DNA of 64,000 nucleotides from Fusobacterium ulcerans. Its GTDB lineage: Bacteria > Fusobacteriota > Fusobacteriia > Fusobacteriales > Fusobacteriaceae. The stretch is taken from the NCBI RefSeq assembly GCF_003019675.1, contig NZ_CP028105.1:1442282-1506281 (forward strand). Reading direction: 5' to 3'. Position numbers and translations under genes: made by a program. The notes below the pieces were generated by a model that was given only the letters and a program-made list of their open reading frames with translations, did not search any database and had not been told where the DNA came from. Of this stretch, positions 57,833-64,000 are shown piece after piece (position 1 is the stretch's first letter; each line of letters opens with the position of its first letter).

Positions 57833-59266
57833 ATGAATATGAACATTTATTCAAACCCTTTAGCAGAAAGATATAGTTCAAAGGAGATGCTTGAGAATTT
57901 TTCACCTGACAAAAAATTCTCTACTTGGAGAAAGCTTTGGATAGCTTTAGCTGAATCTGAAAAGGAACTAGGATTGCACATAACTGATGAACAGATAGAA
58001 GAAATGAAAGCTAATATCTATAATATTGATTATGAACTTGCAGCAAAAAAAGAGTCTGAATTTAGACATGATGTAATGGCACATGTACATACATTTGGGA
58101 CACAAGCTCCAAAAGCTATGCCTATAATCCACCTTGGTGCTACAAGTGCATTTGTAGGAGATAATACAGATCTTATCCAAATAAAAGATGGACTTGATAT
58201 AGTTAAAACTAAACTTGTAAATGTAATATCTGAAATGTCAAAATTTGCTGTGGAGTACAAAGATCTTCCAACATTAGGATTTACTCATTTTCAAGCAGCA
58301 CAATTAACTACAGTAGGAAAAAGAGCCACTCTATGGCTTCAAAGTCTTCTTCTTGACTTGGAAGAACTTGAATTCAGAGAAAAAACTTTAAGATTCAGAG
58401 GTGTTAAAGGAACTACTGGAACTCAAGCAAGTTTTAAAGAATTATTTAATGATGACTTTTCTAAAGTAAAAGCTTTAGATGAAAAGATAACAGAAAAAAT
58501 GGGATTTGATAAAAGATTCCTTGTTACAGGGCAAACTTATGACAGAAAAGTTGATTCAGAAGTAATGAATCTTCTTGGAAATATAGCTCAGTCAGCTCAT
58601 AAATTTACAAATGATTTAAGACTTTTACAACATTTAAAAGAAGTAGAAGAACCATTTGAAAAAAGTCAGATTGGATCATCAGCTATGGCTTATAAGAGAA
58701 ATCCAATGAGAAGTGAGAGAATATCTTCTCTTGCAAAATTTGTTATAGCCCTTCAGCAAAGTACAGCTATGACAGCAGCTACTCAATGGTTCGAAAGAAC
58801 TCTTGACGATTCAGCTAATAAAAGATTGTCACTTCCACAGGCCTTCTTAGCAATAGACGCTATATTGATAATCTGGAAAAATGTTTTAGATGGATTAGTA
58901 GTTTATCCAAAAATGATAGAAAAACGTATAATGTCTGAACTTCCATTTATGTCTACAGAGTACATTATAATGGAATGTGTAAAAAATGGTGGAGACAGAC
59001 AGGAACTTCATGAAAGAATAAGAGTTCACTCTATGGAAGCTGGAAAAATGGTGAAAATAGAAGGAAAGGAAAATGACCTTATTGAGAGAATATTAAATGA
59101 TAAATACTTTAACTTAGATAAAGATAGATTGCTGGAAATTTTATCACCTAAGAATTTTATAGGTTTTGCACCTGAGCAAACAGAAGAGTTTGTAAATGTA
59201 GAAGTAAAACCAATCTTAGAAAGATATAGTGATAAACTAGGAATGGAAGCAGCGTTAAGGGTATAA
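57833..59266 (+). CDS. purB: Adenylosuccinate lyase
   Basis: Two steps of purine synthesis: release of fumarate from SAICAR and from adenylosuccinate. 477 residues. Fumarase/aspartase superfamily signature GSSAMAYKRNPMRSE (about 283-297), HLGATSAFVGDNTD and the THFQAAQ catalytic-His block. ATG 57833 follows AAGGATGG. Three bases before the Gx transporter gene. Confidence 0.96.
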   Translation: MNMNIYSNPLAERYSSKEMLENFSPDKKFSTWRKLWIALAESEKELGLHITDEQIEEMKANIYNIDYELAAKKESEFRHDVMAHVHTFGTQAPKAMPIIHLGATSAFVGDNTDLIQIKDGLDIVKTKLVNVISEMSKFAVEYKDLPTLGFTHFQAAQLTTVGKRATLWLQSLLLDLEELEFREKTLRFRGVKGTTGTQASFKELFNDDFSKVKALDEKITEKMGFDKRFLVTGQTYDRKVDSEVMNLLGNIAQSAHKFTNDLRLLQHLKEVEEPFEKSQIGSSAMAYKRNPMRSERISSLAKFVIALQQSTAMTAATQWFERTLDDSANKRLSLPQAFLAIDAILIIWKNVLDGLVVYPKMIEKRIMSELPFMSTEYIIMECVKNGGDRQELHERIRVHSMEAGKMVKIEGKENDLIERILNDKYFNLDKDRLLEILSPKNFIGFAPEQTEEFVNVEVKPILERYSDKLGMEAALRV

Positions 59267-59269
59267 AGA

Positions 59270-59785
59270 ATGAAAGAAAATAGACGAGAGATATATTTGA
59301 CAGCATTAGTTCTACTTGCACTGTATCTTTCTCTGGCAGAAAATTTTATTCCAAAACCTTTTCCTTGGATGAAAATAGGATTATCTAATATAGCTGTTTT
59401 AATAGCTCTTGAAAAATTTGATTCTAAGCTTGCGATTGAGGTTGTACTGCTTAGAATCTTTATTCAAGCTCTTATGTTAGGAACTCTTTTCACCCCCGGT
59501 TTTATAATAAGTTTATCAGCTGGAGGAATAACTACTTTATTTATGGTTGGGCTTTATAAGTTCAGGAAATACCTTTCTCTTTTAGCAATCAGTTCTCTTT
59601 CTGCCTTTCTTCACAATATGATTCAGCTTATAGTCGTATATTTTCTGATTTTTAGAAATATCACCCTGTATTCAAAATCTATAATGATGTTTGTATGGGG
59701 CTTTTTAGCTATAGGTGTAGTGGCAGGAATAATAACAGGTTTTATTGGAGAAAAATTAAATTTAAGAAGAGGTAATGAATTATGA
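59270..59785 (+). CDS. Gx transporter family membrane protein
   Basis: 171 residues, about five membrane helices, of the family often named heptaprenyl diphosphate synthase component I. It opens ALYLSLAENFIPKPFPWMKIGLSNI, whose core PFPWMKIGLSNI is the family mark. The fold resembles the membrane-embedded substrate-binding parts of ECF-type importers, so vitamin or precursor uptake is plausible; an enzyme role is unlikely. ATG overlaps none; stop overlaps the glmM start by four bases. Confidence 0.8.
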   Translation: MKENRREIYLTALVLLALYLSLAENFIPKPFPWMKIGLSNIAVLIALEKFDSKLAIEVVLLRIFIQALMLGTLFTPGFIISLSAGGITTLFMVGLYKFRKYLSLLAISSLSAFLHNMIQLIVVYFLIFRNITLYSKSIMMFVWGFLAIGVVAGIITGFIGEKLNLRRGNEL

Positions 59786-61137
59786 GAAAATATTTTGGAA
59801 CAGACGGTATCAGAGGAGAAGCAAACAGAGACCTTACAGTAGATATAGCACTCAGATTAGGTTATGCACTGGGATATTATCTTAAACAGAAAAAAAATAA
59901 TGGTAAAATAAAAGTCATAATGGGAAGCGACACAAGAAGATCTGGATATATGTTGAGATCAGCTCTTACAGCAGGATTAAACTCTATGGGAGTGGATATA
60001 GATTTCGTAGGAGTTATATCTACACCAGCAGTGGCACATATCACTAGAACTAAGGGAGCAGATGCAGGAATAATGATTTCAGCTTCTCACAATCCAGCTA
60101 AAGATAATGGAATTAAAGTATTTGGGTCAAATGGATATAAACTTCCAGATGAAACAGAAGCAGAAATCGAAAGATTGATGGATGATTATGCTGAAATAAC
60201 TAAAGATGCCATAGCTGGAGATGAAGTAGGAAGATTTAAATATGCTGAAGATGAATATTTTCTATATAGAGATCATCTTTTGTCATGTGTAAAAGGTGAT
60301 TTTACTGGAATGAAAATAATAGTTGATACAGCTAATGGATCAGCTTACAGAATAGCCAGAGATGTATTTTTAGCATTGGGAGCAGAGGTTGTAGTAATAA
60401 ATGATGCACCTAATGGAAGAAATATTAACGTAAAATGTGGTTCTACACATCCAGAAATACTTGCAAAAGTAGTAGTAGGTTATGAGGCTGATTTGGGATT
60501 GGCATATGATGGAGATGCTGACAGACTTATGGCTGTTGACAGAAACGGAAATATAATAGATGGAGATAAAATAATAGCTGTTCTGGCTCTTCTTATGAAG
60601 AAAAAAGGACATTTAAAAGGAAACAAAGTAGTTACAACTGTAATGAGCAACATGGGTCTTGAAAATTATCTTAAAGAAAATGGAATAGAACTGTTAAGAG
60701 CAAATGTAGGAGATAGATATGTTCTTGAAAAAATGATAGCAAGTGAAGCTGCTATTGGAGGAGAACAATCAGGTCACATTATACTTTTGGAACATGCAAC
60801 TACTGGAGATGGAATACTTACATCGCTTAAATTGGTTGAAGCATTGAGAGATGAGAAAAAATATATTGATGAAATGATAAAAGATATAAAGGACTGGCCT
60901 CAAAAACTTATTAATGTAACAGTGGACAACAAGAAGAAGAATATCTGGAATCAAAATAAAAATATAACTGACTTTATAGCTTTGAAAGAAAAAGAGATGG
61001 AAGGTCTAGGAAGAGTATTGGTAAGAACATCTGGAACTGAACCGTTGGTAAGAGTAATGGTAGAAGGAAAAGATATGTCTATGGTGGAAAAAGTAGTTAA
61101 TGAAATTGCTGAAATTGTAAAAAAAGAATTAGCATAA
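59782..61137 (+). CDS. glmM: Phosphoglucosamine mutase
   Basis: Converts glucosamine-6-phosphate to glucosamine-1-phosphate for peptidoglycan and lipopolysaccharide precursors. 451 residues. FGTDGIRGEAN start, active-site serine in ISASHNPAKDNGIK (about 99-112), metal loop DGDADR, GGEQSGH sugar loop and RTSGTEPLVRVM phosphate loop. ATG overlaps the previous stop (ATGA); site GAAGAGGTAATGAATT. Confidence 0.97.
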   Translation: MRKYFGTDGIRGEANRDLTVDIALRLGYALGYYLKQKKNNGKIKVIMGSDTRRSGYMLRSALTAGLNSMGVDIDFVGVISTPAVAHITRTKGADAGIMISASHNPAKDNGIKVFGSNGYKLPDETEAEIERLMDDYAEITKDAIAGDEVGRFKYAEDEYFLYRDHLLSCVKGDFTGMKIIVDTANGSAYRIARDVFLALGAEVVVINDAPNGRNINVKCGSTHPEILAKVVVGYEADLGLAYDGDADRLMAVDRNGNIIDGDKIIAVLALLMKKKGHLKGNKVVTTVMSNMGLENYLKENGIELLRANVGDRYVLEKMIASEAAIGGEQSGHIILLEHATTGDGILTSLKLVEALRDEKKYIDEMIKDIKDWPQKLINVTVDNKKKNIWNQNKNITDFIALKEKEMEGLGRVLVRTSGTEPLVRVMVEGKDMSMVEKVVNEIAEIVKKELA

Positions 61138-61153
61138 ACAGGGTGAATATAAT

Positions 61154-61861
61154 ATGTATAAATATTTTTCTAAAATCTATGATAAATTTATGGAATATTC
61201 AGATTATGGAGCATGGGAAAAGGTAGTAGAAGGTCTTATTGCAGAAGGAAAGCCTCAGGGAAAAGCGTTGCTGGACATTGGGTGCGGAACAGGAGAATTG
61301 CTTTTAAGAATGGCTAAAAATTATAAATGCCATGGTTTAGATTTATCTGAAGGAATGCTTAAAATAGCAGACAGAAAATTAAAACATAGAGAAGTTAGAT
61401 TATTTCTTGGGGATATGGTAGATTTTAATACAGGATTTCAATATGATATAATGGTGGCTCTTTTTGATACAGTGAATCATATTCTTTCTACAGAGGAGCT
61501 TACAAGTCATTTTATAAGTGTAAAAAATTCTTTAAAAGATGAAGGAGTATATATTTTTGATGTAGTGGACAGAGAATTTATGGAAATGATGTTTCCAAAT
61601 GATCTCTTTGTTGACAATAGAAAAGATTTAACTTGTATCTGGGAACATGAAATAGAAGAAGGAATAGACTACATAGATGCTACATATTTTGTAAAAAATT
61701 CTAAGGGAACATTTGATAAAATTACAGAAAGTTATAGCAAAATGATATTTACAGAGAAAGAAATTGAGGATTCTGTAAAAGAATCTGGACTTAAACTGAT
61801 AAGAATTATAGAAAATAATGAAATTGCAGGCAAACGAAATGTTTATTTGTTAAAAAAATAA
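61154..61861 (+). CDS. SAM-dependent methyltransferase, class I
   Basis: 235 residues. LLDIGCGTGELLLRMA (about 39-54) is motif I for S-adenosylmethionine, with HGLDLSEGMLKIA as motif II and LFLGDMVDF as motif III. ATG 61154, 16 bases after glmM with site AGGGTGAATATA. Methyl acceptor unknown; the YxxxxxIYDxFM start is common in small-molecule or tRNA-modifying members of this family. Confidence 0.8.
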   Translation: MYKYFSKIYDKFMEYSDYGAWEKVVEGLIAEGKPQGKALLDIGCGTGELLLRMAKNYKCHGLDLSEGMLKIADRKLKHREVRLFLGDMVDFNTGFQYDIMVALFDTVNHILSTEELTSHFISVKNSLKDEGVYIFDVVDREFMEMMFPNDLFVDNRKDLTCIWEHEIEEGIDYIDATYFVKNSKGTFDKITESYSKMIFTEKEIEDSVKESGLKLIRIIENNEIAGKRNVYLLKK

Positions 61862-61912
61862 TACCAAAACGGTAAGTAAATGACAATTTATTTCCAGAAT
61901 AGAAATAAAACA

Positions 61913-61941
61913 TTGACTAAAAGTGAGAAACATTATAAAAT
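61913..61941 (+). promoter_or_regulatory. Promoter of the ATP synthase operon
   Basis: TTGACT at 61913-61918 and TAAAAT at 61936-61941 with 17-base spacing, 26 bases before the atpZ start. Confidence 0.7.
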
Positions 61942-61967
61942 TATACAGTATAGATGGTGAATTATTC

Positions 61968-62177
61968 ATGAAATGGATAACTAAAGAATTAATTAAGAAT
62001 TTCTCATTACTAGGGTATCTTGGCTTTTTGATAGCTGGAAATATCCTTCTTTATGTATTTATTTATAAAATGATTGAGAAATATTTTTTTAAAAGCACGA
62101 TATTATTTATTCTACTGCTTTTAATAGGTATAGTAAGCGGCTTTTACAGTGCATATAAGCTGATAATGAAAAAGTAG
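61968..62177 (+). CDS. atpZ: AtpZ-like ATP synthase accessory membrane protein
   Basis: 69 residues with two membrane helices (about 10-31 and 41-62), the AtpZ/AtpI-companion layout. ATG 61968 follows GGTGAATTATTC; an upstream GTG at 61923 lies across the promoter. In other bacteria AtpZ with AtpI forms a magnesium/calcium-linked assembly helper for the c-ring. First gene of the operon. Confidence 0.7.
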   Translation: MKWITKELIKNFSLLGYLGFLIAGNILLYVFIYKMIEKYFFKSTILFILLLLIGIVSGFYSAYKLIMKK

Positions 62178-62190
62178 AAAAGGTGATGGA

Positions 62191-62568
62191 ATGAATGATA
62201 TAAAAAGAATTTTTAAAAGAGCAGCAGTGACAACAGTCATTATTCTTATATATGGAGTGTTAGTGAAAAGTGAATATGTCTATCTGGGAATGTTTTCAGG
62301 TAGTGTGATGTCTATTTTTGTATTCTATTTACTTTGCCTTGATATAAAATCCATAGCTGCTTCTGAAAATATTTCGAGAAAAAGGGGTTTTATAGGTTAT
62401 GCAAAAAGATATGCCATTTATGGTATATATCTTGGTATAATGGCTCATTTTTTTGGGCTGCCCATGTTATTAGGTTCAGCAATAGGATTATTGAATGTAA
62501 AGGCAAATATACTTTTAATAATTCTTTCTGAAAATATATTGAAGCTTAGAGACAAATATCTAAGATGA
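62191..62568 (+). CDS. atpI: AtpI-like ATP synthase assembly protein
   Basis: 125 residues with four membrane helices. AtpI helps c-ring assembly and is found in front of atpB in many operons, which is the main reason for the call. The final helix pair GLPMLLGSAIGLLNVKANIL (core GSAIGLLNVKANI) fits the family. ATG 62191 follows AAAGGTGATGGA. 25 bases before atpB. Confidence 0.75.
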   Translation: MNDIKRIFKRAAVTTVIILIYGVLVKSEYVYLGMFSGSVMSIFVFYLLCLDIKSIAASENISRKRGFIGYAKRYAIYGIYLGIMAHFFGLPMLLGSAIGLLNVKANILLIILSENILKLRDKYLR

Positions 62569-62593
62569 CGCAATGAAAGGAGGGTTTTAACAG

Positions 62594-63400
62594 ATGAGAT
62601 TAGGAGCAATAGAGTTCGTAACACCCCCTTTGGTGGAAGGACCAAGAATTGTATTTTTTCTCCCTCTTCCTGAATTTCTTCATAAGATGCCATTTGCAAT
62701 GGAAATGGCTAATGGGGGATATGGGTTACCAGTAACTATAACAGTTGTGACCACTTGGTTTATCATTTTGGTACTGTTTATTTTATTTAAACTGGGAACT
62801 AAAAAATTGGAAATGATACCAGGAAAGGCTCAAATAATGCTTGAAAGTGTATATGACTTTTTAGATGCTATAATTGAGCAGATGCTGGGATCATGGAAGA
62901 AAAAGTATTTTTCCTACATATCAACACTTTTTTTATTTATATTCACATCTAACATAGTAACATTCTTTCCTATACCATGGTATTCAGTAGAGAATGGAGT
63001 GTTTCAGTTAGCACCGGCTTTTAGATCACCAACAGCCGATTTGAATACTACAGTAGGATTGGCACTACTTACAACGTTTGCTTTCCTAAAAGCAAATATA
63101 TCAACAAATGGTTTTGGAGGATATCTGAAAGGATTTATCGAACCAATACCTGTTATGCTTCCTCTGAACATAGTTGGAGAGTTTGCTAAACCAGTTAATA
63201 TTTCTGTCAGACTTTTCGGGAACATGTTCGCAGGTGGAGTTATCATGGGGCTTCTTTATATGGCAGCACCAGCAATAGTTCCAGCACCTTTGCACTTGTA
63301 CTTTGATCTGTTTATGGGATTGGTACAAAGTTTTGTATTCATTATGTTGAGTATGGTATATATCCAAGGCTCTTTGGGAGATGCGGAGTATACAGACTAG
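62594..63400 (+). CDS. atpB: ATP synthase subunit a
   Basis: Membrane stator half-channel of F-type ATP synthase. 268 residues, about six helices. The essential Arg lies in PVNISVRLFGNMFAG (about residue 207), next to the c-ring site. The pattern is close to sodium-translocating enzymes. ATG 62594 follows AAAGGAGGGTTTTAACAG. Confidence 0.96.
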   Translation: MRLGAIEFVTPPLVEGPRIVFFLPLPEFLHKMPFAMEMANGGYGLPVTITVVTTWFIILVLFILFKLGTKKLEMIPGKAQIMLESVYDFLDAIIEQMLGSWKKKYFSYISTLFLFIFTSNIVTFFPIPWYSVENGVFQLAPAFRSPTADLNTTVGLALLTTFAFLKANISTNGFGGYLKGFIEPIPVMLPLNIVGEFAKPVNISVRLFGNMFAGGVIMGLLYMAAPAIVPAPLHLYFDLFMGLVQSFVFIMLSMVYIQGSLGDAEYTD

Positions 63401-63433
63401 ATAAAAAAACAATAGAACTTTAGGAGGTAATAA

Positions 63434-63709
<276 letters not shown>

Positions 63710-63763
63710 TTTCTTTGAAATAAAAAGAGAAATTTATCATCATCTGGAAAGGAGGTAGAGAAT

Positions 63764-64000
63764 TTGGCGACAACAATTATGCCAGCAGTATCGATAGATG
63801 TCAATATGTTCTGGCAGATAATCAACTTTTTTATACTTGTCTTTGTATTTAACAAATATTTTAAGAAACCTTTAGGAAAAATGCTTGAGACAAGAAAAGC
63901 AAAAATAACAAGCGATTTAAATGATGCTAATGTAAATAAAGAAGCAGCAATGAAACTTCAGAAAGAAGCTGAAGAACTACTGAAGAAAGCTAAATTTCAA
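63764..64000 (+). CDS. atpF: ATP synthase subunit b, partial
   Basis: Peripheral stalk subunit, cut by the window end after 79 codons. TTG 63764 follows AAAGGAGGTAGAGAA. One membrane helix (about 14-32, MFWQIINFFILVFVFNKYF) then the charged helix (KKPLGKMLETRKAKITSDL) that forms the stalk coiled coil. Position after atpE is canonical. Confidence 0.93.
   Translation, partial: MATTIMPAVSIDVNMFWQIINFFILVFVFNKYFKKPLGKMLETRKAKITSDLNDANVNKEAAMKLQKEAEELLKKAKFQ

Overview
The window is AT-rich bacterial chromosome that I assign to the genus Fusobacterium. The 16S rRNA and ribosomal proteins look fusobacterial. The ATP synthase c subunit carries the two-carboxylate sodium-binding pattern described in Fusobacterium. 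Genes and promoters (TTGACA-17-TATAAT) are of an AT-rich anaerobe. The 16S sequence looks closest to the varium/ulcerans/mortiferum group, but species is not settled here. No phage, transposase, integrase or CRISPR array is visible; this is core chromosome with small lineage-specific insertions.

Layout, left to right. 1-4.3 kb: a membrane diguanylate cyclase with a periplasmic solute-binding sensor, a four-tRNA cluster (Val, Asp, Phe, Cys), and a frame-broken EAL phosphodiesterase gene. 4.3-6.1 kb: yvcK and a radical SAM gene. 6.2-7.8 kb: tRNA-Thr, Glu, Tyr and tuf. 7.9-9.8 kb: an APC amino acid permease and a small membrane protein. 10-20.9 kb: an unbroken S10-spc ribosomal protein operon ending in secY. 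20.9-23.9 kb: an accessory block (small acidic protein, gene remnant, D-lactate dehydrogenase, YcxB-like pseudogene, PH-like membrane protein) that splits the operon. 24-29 kb: adk-map-infA-rpmJ-rpsM-rpsK-rpsD-rpoA-rplQ. 29.2-31 kb: a cold-shock gene, with a TPR-like gene and pncA on the minus strand.

31-42.2 kb: rpsB-tsf-pyrH-frr-uppS-cdsA-dxr-tmk-rseP, then a sigma-54-type activator with an atypical receiver and a membrane-anchored peptidyl-prolyl isomerase. 42.4-47.8 kb: dnaG (with a short coupled leader ORF), rpoD, a degenerate sigma-factor-like gene, a Nif3 family gene and a TPM-like membrane protein. 47.8-53.2 kb: rnpB, then a 16S-23S-5S-tRNA-Asn operon with long RNase III-type processing stems and no spacer tRNA. 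53.3-55.6 kb: a nitroreductase and three minus-strand membrane genes of unknown function. 55.9-61.9 kb: rplS, lepB, rimI-like, purB, a Gx transporter family gene, glmM and a methyltransferase. 61.9-64 kb: the start of the ATP synthase operon (atpZ, atpI, atpB, atpE, atpF cut by the window edge).

The genes together are mostly the information-processing and envelope core. The most interesting material is regulatory. Four folded RNA segments precede or lie between ribosomal protein genes (rplC, rpsM, rpsB, rplS). A sigma-70 homologue that appears to have lost its promoter-reading residues sits directly behind rpoD. A small coding leader overlaps the start of dnaG.
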